This document shows, piece by piece, positions 40,943 through 49,015 of a stretch of DNA of 50,585 bases. Under the pieces are notes generated by a model, which saw nothing but the letters and a program-made list of their open reading frames with translations, made no database searches and was not told where the DNA came from. The position numbers and the translations under genes were made by a program. Source of the DNA: Bacteroidaceae bacterium (GTDB lineage Bacteria > Bacteroidota > Bacteroidia > Bacteroidales > Bacteroidaceae); the NCBI GenBank assembly GCA_017481875.1, contig JAFUOP010000022.1:1-50585 (forward strand), read 5' to 3'. Each line of letters opens with the position of its first letter. Position 1 is the stretch's first letter.

Positions 40943-43651
40943 ATGGACGAACAGAAAATGTACAAAGGCTTGACCAAGGCCGAGGTTGAAGAGAACCGTG
41001 CGAAGTATGGTTCCAATGTGCTCACTCCCCCTAAAAAGGAGTCGTTGTGGAGAAAGTTTCTCGAAAAATTCGAGGACCCGATAATAAGAATACTTCTTCT
41101 TGCGTGGGTATTGTCGATGGTAATATCGGCAGTGCATTGCTGGGGCCCCGAGCAACAGGGCTTTGAGGCATTCTTGGAGCCTCTCGGTATATTTTTTGCA
41201 ATATTTCTTGCAAGCACCATAGGCTTTGTGTTCGAAGTAAAGGCGGCCCGTGCCTTTGAGGTGCTCAATACCGTGAACGACGATGTGATGGTTACCGTGG
41301 AGCGCGACGGCAAAGTGCAGCAGGTGTCGCGCAAGGATGTTGTTGTTGGCGACATTGTGCTGTTGAACACCGGCGACGAAGTTCCTGCCGACGGCGTGTT
41401 GCTCGAATGTACATCGTTGCAGGTGAACGAATCGACCCTCACCGGCGAGCCTGTAATATCAAAAACCACCGTCGAGGCCGATTTTGACAATGAAGCAACA
41501 TACCCATCGAACAGGGTGATGCGCGGTACTACGGTTGTCGATGGCTACGGAGTTATGCGCGTGGAACTTGTGGGCGATGCTACCGAGTATGGCAAAGTGA
41601 ACCAAGGAGCCCTCATCGACAATGATGTTGAAACACCTTTGCAGTTGCAGTTGAAACGCCTTGCCGGTGTTATAAGCAAATTCGGCTATGCGGCTGCGGT
41701 AATAATATTCCTATTGTTGAGTGGCAAGGTGTTCCTGTCGGGCGAAGCAATGTCCACAATGGATATTGTAAAAACCCTGCTCGACAGCTTTATGATAGCC
41801 GTTACGCTCATTGTAGTATCGGTGCCCGAGGGGTTGCCTATGAGTGTAACGTTAAGCCTTGCGTTGAGTATGAACCGTATGCTCAAAACCAATAACCTTG
41901 TGCGCAAGATGCACGCCTGTGAAACGATGGGTGCTGCAACCGTTATATGCACCGACAAGACCGGTACTCTCACGCAGAACCGTATGCAGGTGCACGAAGC
42001 GAACTTTTTTGCATTGGAGAACAATGCCTTGGGCAGCGACGAGGCGAGCCATATGATAGAGGAGGGCATTGCTGTGAACTCCACGGCCAACCTCAACGAA
42101 GAGGAGGGAGAGGTTAAGACCATTGGTAACCCCACCGAGGCGGCACTCCTTTTGTGGCTCAACAAGCAGGGAGTCGATTATGCTCCGTTGCGTGCGTCGG
42201 CCGGGGTAGTGAGCCAGCTTACATTCTCGACCGAGCGTAAATATATGGCAACGGTGGTTAATTCTCCATTGATAGGCAAAAAGGTGCTCTATGTGAAGGG
42301 TGCTCCCGAAATTGTACTCTCTCTTTGCGAGCGGGTGGCAGCTCCCGGCGAAAAATACGACACAGTGGAGAACCGTCGCAAAGCCATAGAGGCGCGTTTG
42401 CTCGAATATCAGAGTATGGCAATGCGCACCTTGGGGTTTGCCTGCAAGGTGCTCGACGATGGCGACAATGAGGCTCCCTACAAGGATGGCCGCCTGTTGC
42501 CCGATACTGCTCTCACTTTCTTGGGCTTTGTGGCAATATCCGACCCTGTGCGTGCCGATGTTCCCGAGGCTGTGCAACGCTGTTTGAGCGCAGGAGTCGA
42601 TGTTAAGATTGTTACGGGCGACACTCCCGGCACGGCACGCGAGATTGGTCGTCAGATAGGAATATGCGATGCTGATACTCCTGCCGAGGCTGTTATTACG
42701 GGTCCCGATTTTGAGGCGTTGAGCGACGAGGAGGCTGCGAAGCGTGTGATGGGGCTTAAAATTATGTGTCGTGCCCGCCCGATGGACAAACAGCGTCTTG
42801 TGCATCTGTTGCAGGAACAGGGTGCCGTTGTTGCGGTAACAGGCGACGGCACAAACGATGCTCCTGCATTGAAGGCCGCACAAGTGGGCCTTTCGATGGG
42901 CGACGGAACTTCGGTGGCGAAGGAGGCCAGCGACATTACCATAATAGACAATTCGTTTGGCAGCATCACCCGTGCGGTTATGTGGGGCCGTTCACTCTAC
43001 AAGAACATACAGCGTTTCCTCTTCTTCCAGCTTACCATAAATGTTGCAGCCTGTTTCATTGTGATGTTCGGTTCGTTGTTCGGAACCTCGTCGCCCCTCA
43101 CAATAACACAGATGCTGTGGGTGAACCTCATTATGGATACCTTTGCTGCCGCGGCACTCGCATCGTTGCCTCCCAGCTGGGCGGTGATGAACGAGAAACC
43201 CCGCAAGAGTGGCAAGAATGCCGATTTTATAATAACCCGCAATATGGCATTCTACATATTCGGTTACGCAATAGTGTTCGTGGCGGTGCAGATGGCACAA
43301 TTGTTCTACTATAAGGCCGACGGAGTTATCACTCCCTATGAAATGTCCTCCTTCTTCACAGCCTTTGTGATGTTGCAATTCTGGAATATGTTTAATGCGA
43401 AGGCCTATATGTCGGGGCAGTCGGCTTTCAGTGGAATGTTCAAGGGTGCCACCTTCTTGCTTGTGGTTGCGATTATACTCATAGGACAATATCTCATAGT
43501 TACCTACGGCGGAACAATGTTCAACGTGGTGCCTCTCACTGCAAGCACTTGGCTTGCCATAATAGTGGCAACCTCTCCTGTGCTCATTATTCCCGAACTG
43601 TACCGTCTGGCTGTAATCCTGTTTAAATGGATTGGTAAAAAGTTTAGTTAA
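40943..43651 (+). CDS. P-type ATPase, calcium-transporting type
   Basis: 902 aa. Actuator motif TLTGEP, phosphorylation motif DKTGTLT with D338, KGAPE nucleotide-site motif, and hinge GDGTNDAPAL. Membrane segment 4 contains VPEGLP, typical of Ca2+ and related type II pumps. It has no heavy-metal binding domain. Predicted to export Ca2+ (or Mn2+) from the cytosol. 18 bases after metH and 5 before the next gene. Confidence 0.92.
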   Translation: MDEQKMYKGLTKAEVEENRAKYGSNVLTPPKKESLWRKFLEKFEDPIIRILLLAWVLSMVISAVHCWGPEQQGFEAFLEPLGIFFAIFLASTIGFVFEVKAARAFEVLNTVNDDVMVTVERDGKVQQVSRKDVVVGDIVLLNTGDEVPADGVLLECTSLQVNESTLTGEPVISKTTVEADFDNEATYPSNRVMRGTTVVDGYGVMRVELVGDATEYGKVNQGALIDNDVETPLQLQLKRLAGVISKFGYAAAVIIFLLLSGKVFLSGEAMSTMDIVKTLLDSFMIAVTLIVVSVPEGLPMSVTLSLALSMNRMLKTNNLVRKMHACETMGAATVICTDKTGTLTQNRMQVHEANFFALENNALGSDEASHMIEEGIAVNSTANLNEEEGEVKTIGNPTEAALLLWLNKQGVDYAPLRASAGVVSQLTFSTERKYMATVVNSPLIGKKVLYVKGAPEIVLSLCERVAAPGEKYDTVENRRKAIEARLLEYQSMAMRTLGFACKVLDDGDNEAPYKDGRLLPDTALTFLGFVAISDPVRADVPEAVQRCLSAGVDVKIVTGDTPGTAREIGRQIGICDADTPAEAVITGPDFEALSDEEAAKRVMGLKIMCRARPMDKQRLVHLLQEQGAVVAVTGDGTNDAPALKAAQVGLSMGDGTSVAKEASDITIIDNSFGSITRAVMWGRSLYKNIQRFLFFQLTINVAACFIVMFGSLFGTSSPLTITQMLWVNLIMDTFAAAALASLPPSWAVMNEKPRKSGKNADFIITRNMAFYIFGYAIVFVAVQMAQLFYYKADGVITPYEMSSFFTAFVMLQFWNMFNAKAYMSGQSAFSGMFKGATFLLVVAIILIGQYLIVTYGGTMFNVVPLTASTWLAIIVATSPVLIIPELYRLAVILFKWIGKKFS

Positions 43652-43656
43652 CATCA

Positions 43657-44943
43657 ATGAATGAACTGTTTATAATATTCGGGCTGATTTTGCTGAACGG
43701 AGTTTTTGCGATGGCCGAAATTGCACTGATTTCTGCACGCAAGTCCTCTTTGTCAGCTTCGGCCAAGAGGGGAAGCGTGTCGGCACGCTTCGCCCTAAAA
43801 TTGGCCGAGGAACCCGACAAGTTTCTATCTACCGTTCAAATAGGAATTACGGTTATAGGTATTGTAACCGGTATATATTCGGGCAGTATGATTGCTGCGC
43901 GTTTTTCATCCTTTCTCGCTTCGCAAGGAATTCCACTTACTTGGAGTGAGGAGATTGCTCAAACGGTGATAGTTGTCCTTGTAACCTATTTGACTTTGGT
44001 ATTTGGTGAGCTCTTGCCTAAACGTATAGGAATGAATGCTGCCGAAAAGGTTGCGAAGTTTATGGCTCGCCCAATGCATCTGTTGTCGACAATAGCATCG
44101 CCTTTTGTGTGGCTGCTGTCGCAGAGCACTGCATTTCTCATTAGAATAATGGGGTTGGAGTCAAAGGGTAGCAAGGTTACCGAGGAGGAGATAAAATCGA
44201 TTGTGAGAGAGGGTGCCGAGGATGGCGAAGTTCAAGAAGTTGAACAAGATATTGTGGAACGAGTGTTTCTGATGGGCGACCTGAATGTCGATTCAATAAT
44301 GACGCATAAGCACGAACTTGTGTGGTTCGATGTAAATATGACAGCCGATGAGGTGCGCGAACTCATTGCCGATAAGTTACACGAGGGCTATCCTGTTGCC
44401 GATGGCTCACTCGATAATATTGTCGGCTTTGTGGCGATGAAGGATTTTGTATTAAATCTCGAACGCCCCGACTTTTCTTTGCGTTCATTGGCCGTTTCGC
44501 CCACATATTTCTATGAGAATATGAGCGTGTATAAAGTGCTCGAAATTATGAAGAACGAAGGAATAAGCCGTGGAATTGTATGCGACGAGTTTGGCTCTTG
44601 TATAGGCATTGTAACACTCAAAGATATAATGATGGGGCTTGTAGGTGCTGTGAATGAGGGCGGTGAAGAGACCGGGCAATCGATTGTGAAGCGCGACGGC
44701 CGCGACGAATGGCTCATTGACGGGCAATGTTTCATTTACGACTTTTTGAGATATTTCGAGGCAGAGGAACTGTTTACCAATGAGAACTACACAACGGTTG
44801 CCGGCCTGTTTCTTGAAGAATTGAACCACATTCCCGTTCCCGGAGAAAAAATACAATGGAATAAGTTTATCTTTGAGGTCGCAGATATGGATGGTGCCCG
44901 CATCGATAAGTTGATAGTAACAATAAATAATAAAGAAGAATAA
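43657..44943 (+). CDS. CNNM/CorC-HlyC family membrane transporter
   Basis: 428 aa. N-terminal DUF21 membrane domain (about 1-190; FGELLPKRIGMNAAEKVA is the signature), a CBS pair (about 205-335; IMTHKHELV, GIVTLKDIMMGL) and a C-terminal CorC/HlyC domain (about 345-425). Older annotations say hemolysin; the family is now linked to Mg2+ and other divalent cation export. Follows the P-type ATPase with a 5-base gap, suggesting joint cation homeostasis. Confidence 0.92.
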   Translation: MNELFIIFGLILLNGVFAMAEIALISARKSSLSASAKRGSVSARFALKLAEEPDKFLSTVQIGITVIGIVTGIYSGSMIAARFSSFLASQGIPLTWSEEIAQTVIVVLVTYLTLVFGELLPKRIGMNAAEKVAKFMARPMHLLSTIASPFVWLLSQSTAFLIRIMGLESKGSKVTEEEIKSIVREGAEDGEVQEVEQDIVERVFLMGDLNVDSIMTHKHELVWFDVNMTADEVRELIADKLHEGYPVADGSLDNIVGFVAMKDFVLNLERPDFSLRSLAVSPTYFYENMSVYKVLEIMKNEGISRGIVCDEFGSCIGIVTLKDIMMGLVGAVNEGGEETGQSIVKRDGRDEWLIDGQCFIYDFLRYFEAEELFTNENYTTVAGLFLEELNHIPVPGEKIQWNKFIFEVADMDGARIDKLIVTINNKEE

Positions 44944-44952
44944 AATAAATTT

Positions 44953-45591
44953 ATGGAATCTGTTGCTTTTATAGAGTGGTGCTTGGAGCACCTTAATTAC
45001 TGGACCATCACTCTGTTGATGACCATCGAGAGTTCTTTTATTCCTTTCCCCTCGGAAGTGGTGGTGCCTCCCGCTGCGTGGCTTGCTGCCGACCCCGAAA
45101 GTGGGCTGAATGTCTATCTTGTTGTGTTCTTTGCCACGGTTGGTGCCATTATTGGTGCGCTTGTGAACTATTATCTTGCACTGTGGCTGGGCCGTCCCAT
45201 TGTGTATAAATTCGCCAACAGCCGATTGGGGCATATGTGTCTTATTGATGAGGCTGCCGTGAAGAAGGCCGAGGAGTATTTCGACAAGCGCGGTGCTGCC
45301 TCCACTTTCATTGGTCGTCTTATTCCCGCCGTGCGCCAGCTTATTTCAATTCCTGCCGGCCTTGCCCGTATGAAGATGAGCACTTTCCTCATCTTTACTG
45401 CTCTTGGTGCCGGCATCTGGAATGCTATTCTTGCTGCTCTCGGTTGGTATCTTTCAAAGGTTCCCGGCATTGAAACAAAGGAACAATTGATTGCGAAGGT
45501 TACCGTTTACAGCCACGAGATTGGCTATTGCTTTATTGCTCTTGGTGTGTTTATCGTGGGCTACCTTATATATAAAGGGTATAAGAAGTAA
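44953..45591 (+). CDS. DedA family membrane protein
   Basis: 212 aa. Typical DedA features: ESSFIPFPSEVVVPPAAWLA near the start, then FIGRLIPAVRQLISIPAGLA with the conserved Arg and Pro, and ALGAGIWNAILAALGWYLS. DedA proteins are lipid transporters or flippases, some recycling undecaprenyl phosphate or phosphatidylethanolamine. 9 bases after the CorC-like gene; a perfect terminator follows. Confidence 0.93.
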   Translation: MESVAFIEWCLEHLNYWTITLLMTIESSFIPFPSEVVVPPAAWLAADPESGLNVYLVVFFATVGAIIGALVNYYLALWLGRPIVYKFANSRLGHMCLIDEAAVKKAEEYFDKRGAASTFIGRLIPAVRQLISIPAGLARMKMSTFLIFTALGAGIWNAILAALGWYLSKVPGIETKEQLIAKVTVYSHEIGYCFIALGVFIVGYLIYKGYKK

Positions 45592-45604
45592 TTACTATTA
45601 TATA

Positions 45605-45648
45605 ACACACAAAAGACCTTCATCGTGCGGTGAAGGTCTTTTGTGTGT
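45605..45648. terminator. Perfect bidirectional terminator
   Basis: ACACACAAAAGACCTTCA (45605-45622) pairs over 18 bases with TGAAGGTCTTTTGTGTGT (45631-45648) around an eight-base loop. It separates the DedA gene from the convergent kinase gene. Confidence 0.9.
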
Positions 45649-45664
45649 GGAAGCAGGTGCGCAA

Positions 45665-47545
45665 TCACATATCTACCTCCACAATCTTTGAAAAGATATT
45701 CCAGCCGTTGGTGTTGCTGTATGCAGCTTTTGCACCACGCGGAACATAAAGAGTACACTTGCTTGCAATGCTACCGAATGTGCTCCCTTCTACCGCAAAC
45801 AGTTTGTCGCCGGGGATGCGCGAGGTAATTTTAGTGAGTTTGTTGCAACCGTCAAATGCAAAAGAGCCAATTGAAGCAACGTTTTTTCCAATGGTTACAG
45901 TGGCGAGATTGCGGCATTTGTCGAATGCCCAATTGCCAATGTGAGTAACTTTGTCGGGAATTACCAGTGTGTGGTAGCCGCAATTGGATAGTGCAGCCTC
46001 GCCTATGTACTCAACGTTTACGGGGATTTTTATCTCTACTAATTTCTCGCACCATTGGAAGGCGTAATTGCCAATATGTGTGAGCTCCTGTGGTAAAGCT
46101 ATCCTATAAAATGGGCAAGCGTGGAATGCGTAGTCGCCAATGAAGGTAACGCTCTCCGGTATATCGATACTGCCCAATAAAAAATGCCCTGCAAATGCAT
46201 AATCGCCAATCTTTGTAATACCTTGCGGTATTTTGCTTTTGTGACAGCCTGCAATGAGCGTGTTTGTCGCTTTCTCGATTATCGCATTACACCCCTCGCG
46301 GCTGTCGTAATTGGGGTTGTTGGCATCTACCGTAATTCCTTTTAAATAGATGTTGTTCGCCAGCGCTCCTTTGCCAATGTGTTCTACACTTTGAGGAATA
46401 TACAGGGTGCTATCTGAATACCCGCGCGACAGAGCATTGTCCCCTATATATTTTATTCCATTTTCTATTACAATGTACTTGCAGGTGTTTAAGTTAAGTG
46501 CATCTTGGGCAATGGTGGTTATTTTGAATGTGCGCCCACGGTGGGTAACCTCGCAAGGAAGAGTTACAATGCCGTGATATTCGTTCTCGAATTCGTAGTG
46601 ATAGCTCCCCTTGTATGTTATCTCTGCAATGCGTGCATCGCGATCGGTTACACGGTAGAATACTCCACCTTCTTCAAATTTTTCGGGCACCAACCCTCTT
46701 TCCCACGCAATATAATCGCAGATACTTTCCCACGCTGTGGTGTATGTGAACCCTGTGCCGACAAAAACTATGGCTGCCACAATGGCTGCGATGCGCAACA
46801 AACTATGCAGATTGTTGAAATTAATTGCATTTATAATATCATCGATTGCATAATATCTCTTCTCTTTTTGCGGTTGCAGGCAACGTTCTTTTATCTTGCG
46901 CAGTTTTTTGGGTAGTTCTATTCCTTTCTTCTCTATGTAATTCAATAAACAGCCAAAAGCATAAATATCGGCACGGGCATCAATGTCGTGTACCCCTTCT
47001 GCTGCGCATTCCGGTGCTGTGAAGAATTTGGTGCTGCCGGCTGTGTGGTCGTTCCAGTCGGTTATGCAGTAGCCAAGGTCGATGAGTTTTACATCGTTGG
47101 TGGTTTTTGTGAGCATAATATTTTTGGGGCTCAGGTCCAAATATATTATGTTCTTCTTGTGCATGGCTTGGAGTGCTTCAAGTATTTGTCGCACTATCTT
47201 ATAAAGGTTCTTGGGCTTCTCGAAAAAGTGCGGTTCGCTTTCCAGTTTCTCTTTAAGGTTGTAACCGTTTATAAATTCCATTATAATATACGGCCCGTTC
47301 TCATTTTCGCCCATACTTTCGTATTTTACAACGTGTGGGTGGTTTATGGCTGTTCCGCTCTCAAATTCCTTAACGAACATTTCTTTGTAGCGCGCATCGG
47401 TTGCATATTCGGGGCGCAGCTGCTTCATAAAATATAAATGTCCGTTTGTGCGCACTTTGTAGGTCAACGATGTGCCGCCTGTGGTGTTAAGCGGCTCGGC
47501 TCTCTCAAAGTCGATATAGTTGTTAAACATTTTCGATGTTTCCAT
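45665..47545 (-). CDS. Ser/Thr kinase fused to BspA-type leucine-rich repeats
   Basis: 626 aa. Kinase domain (about 12-235) with GGTSLTYKV, beta-3 Lys K41, LDLSPKN (D137, N142; the usual Lys of the catalytic loop is Ser) and DLG in place of DFG (D156), then APECAAEG and ADIYAFGCLL. One membrane segment follows (about 246-268). The outer part (about 335-620) is BspA/LRR_5 repeats of about 23 residues (ITKIGDYAFAG, LTHIGNYAFQWC), which bind proteins in other family members. Predicted transmembrane receptor kinase: repeats outside, kinase inside. It ends 17 bases from a terminator shared with the DedA gene. Confidence 0.9.
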   Translation of the reverse strand: METSKMFNNYIDFERAEPLNTTGGTSLTYKVRTNGHLYFMKQLRPEYATDARYKEMFVKEFESGTAINHPHVVKYESMGENENGPYIIMEFINGYNLKEKLESEPHFFEKPKNLYKIVRQILEALQAMHKKNIIYLDLSPKNIMLTKTTNDVKLIDLGYCITDWNDHTAGSTKFFTAPECAAEGVHDIDARADIYAFGCLLNYIEKKGIELPKKLRKIKERCLQPQKEKRYYAIDDIINAINFNNLHSLLRIAAIVAAIVFVGTGFTYTTAWESICDYIAWERGLVPEKFEEGGVFYRVTDRDARIAEITYKGSYHYEFENEYHGIVTLPCEVTHRGRTFKITTIAQDALNLNTCKYIVIENGIKYIGDNALSRGYSDSTLYIPQSVEHIGKGALANNIYLKGITVDANNPNYDSREGCNAIIEKATNTLIAGCHKSKIPQGITKIGDYAFAGHFLLGSIDIPESVTFIGDYAFHACPFYRIALPQELTHIGNYAFQWCEKLVEIKIPVNVEYIGEAALSNCGYHTLVIPDKVTHIGNWAFDKCRNLATVTIGKNVASIGSFAFDGCNKLTKITSRIPGDKLFAVEGSTFGSIASKCTLYVPRGAKAAYSNTNGWNIFSKIVEVDM

Positions 47546-47583
47546 AGCTTTTTAATAGGTTTTATTGCGTGGAGAATAGCTCC

Positions 47584-48147
47584 TTAAATTATTCTGAACT
47601 TTATTCCGCCTAATCTCCCACAGATATAATTGGTGGGTTCCTTGCCTTCGTGTATCAGGCAGTTTAAAATAAGCGACTCTCCATCGATAAACTGCTCCAA
47701 TTGAAAAGTGTCACCCTTGCTCAATTTACTGTTCTTGCTTTCCAATACTTTAAATATATTCATTCCCTGATATTGCACAATAACGCAACGGTCGGGTCGC
47801 CACTTTAATTCAATCTTGCAGCCTTTTTGTATGTTCCTTGTGAGTAAACTATGGTTGGATAGGAACTCACTGTCAATATCGTTCTCTTTGCTCTTTACAA
47901 ATTCTTCATAATCGATGTATCCGGCATACTGTGCAAGAATGTTGAGCGTGTACCGGTGAGGGGGCTTCTGCCTTTTCTCTCCCAAATAACCCCAGAAACG
48001 TTTAAGAGTAATAGGGGCTATGTATAGGTTCGTGCTGTCAAGGATGCGCATCGCAAGGAAATCAAAATCCAGCGGTGTCTGCATTTTGCGCCCCGCAACC
48101 TTTTCACATATTTCTCGCAGATTTTCGTCACTGTTGCCTGTAACCAT
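47584..48147 (-). CDS. Unknown regulator-like protein, possible HTH N-terminus
   Basis: 187 aa, soluble. Residues 30-75 (ILDSTNLYIAPITLKRFWGY, then YTLNILAQYAGYIDYEEFVK) form a helical pattern common at the N-terminus of Bacteroidota proteins and reminiscent of a helix-turn-helix. The rest (about 105-187) is beta-rich (GCKIELKWRPDRCVIVQYQG). It is upstream of the kinase-LRR gene on the same strand with 38 bases between. Not recognised; a signalling partner is inferred from position. Confidence 0.65.
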   Translation of the reverse strand: MVTGNSDENLREICEKVAGRKMQTPLDFDFLAMRILDSTNLYIAPITLKRFWGYLGEKRQKPPHRYTLNILAQYAGYIDYEEFVKSKENDIDSEFLSNHSLLTRNIQKGCKIELKWRPDRCVIVQYQGMNIFKVLESKNSKLSKGDTFQLEQFIDGESLILNCLIHEGKEPTNYICGRLGGIKFRII

Positions 48148-48228
48148 TTTCGTAATAGATTTTTTCCGTGTGTAAATTTAATTATAAAATGTATAGAAAT
48201 GCGATAAGAATTAAAAAAAAACAAAATT

Positions 48229-48237
48229 GGGGGGGGG
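48229..48237. repeat. G9 homopolymer tract in a divergent promoter region
   Basis: Nine consecutive G preceded by A-rich sequence including A9 (48213-48221). It lies 80 bases before a minus-strand start (48147) and 65 before a plus-strand start (48302). A length-variable tract here could alter expression of either gene. Confidence 0.6.
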
Positions 48238-48301
48238 TATAAGAACCAAGAAGAACCAAAATAAGATGTTGCTAAGATGTAATTTTGTGAAAAAATAATT
48301 T

Positions 48302-49012
48302 ATGCAATACACAAATTCCCAAACTTTACTAAAAGCTATTGTGTCTGCCTGCAAGGCGGCAGAGGCCTCGGGTTGCAATTATCGCAACAAGGAGTTGATA
48401 AAAAAATACCAGGATTACAAGAACACGGGCGACACCAGCATTCTTGTATTGGTATTGGCAAAGGCTGTAAAAGGGCACGTGCATCAATCCCGTATGAAGT
48501 GGGGGAGTGTTGTGAAGGTTATTCTCCGAATCTTGGAATCGGGCATATTATTAAAGGCTTTCAACGACTTTGAAAAACTCTATGAGGCTGTGAAGGAACT
48601 TGTCAAGGATATAGAATTTGCCCGTGGAATTCTCACCCGTTACGATATTGCCGTGAACTTGGGGCAATTGCTCGAAACAACGGTTCAGCCCGATAAATAT
48701 CTCTATCTTGCCACCCACACAAGCAAAACCTATAAATATATATATGGTAAAAAACCGAAGGGAATTTGCTTAAAGCACAGTGATGTTGCCGGTGATTTTG
48801 GCGGCCTGTCGAGCGTGGCAATAGAGAACTTGTTGTGTAATTTCTATTCGCTATTCAAGAAATTGGACGAAGAAAACATAGTGACCGACGATGATATAAC
48901 CAATCTTGTGGAAAAACGAATGAAACGCACGGTGTGCATCGATTGGGAATTTGTGAAAGAGAAACTTGCACCTTTTGAAAGTGAAATTATGGAATTCTGT
49001 AATAAAAACTAA
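48302..49012 (+). CDS. Unknown helical protein, 236 aa
   Basis: Soluble and mostly helical, no signal peptide (opening MQYTNSQTLLKAIVSACKAA). Segments such as FNDFEKLYEAVKELVKDIEF and LCNFYSLFKKLDEENIVTDD suggest a bundle. Not recognised. It starts across the G9 region from the 187-aa gene and ends 3 bases before the BspA-like gene, so it is co-transcribed with that surface protein. Confidence 0.65.
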   Translation: MQYTNSQTLLKAIVSACKAAEASGCNYRNKELIKKYQDYKNTGDTSILVLVLAKAVKGHVHQSRMKWGSVVKVILRILESGILLKAFNDFEKLYEAVKELVKDIEFARGILTRYDIAVNLGQLLETTVQPDKYLYLATHTSKTYKYIYGKKPKGICLKHSDVAGDFGGLSSVAIENLLCNFYSLFKKLDEENIVTDDDITNLVEKRMKRTVCIDWEFVKEKLAPFESEIMEFCNKN

Positions 49013-49015
49013 AAT

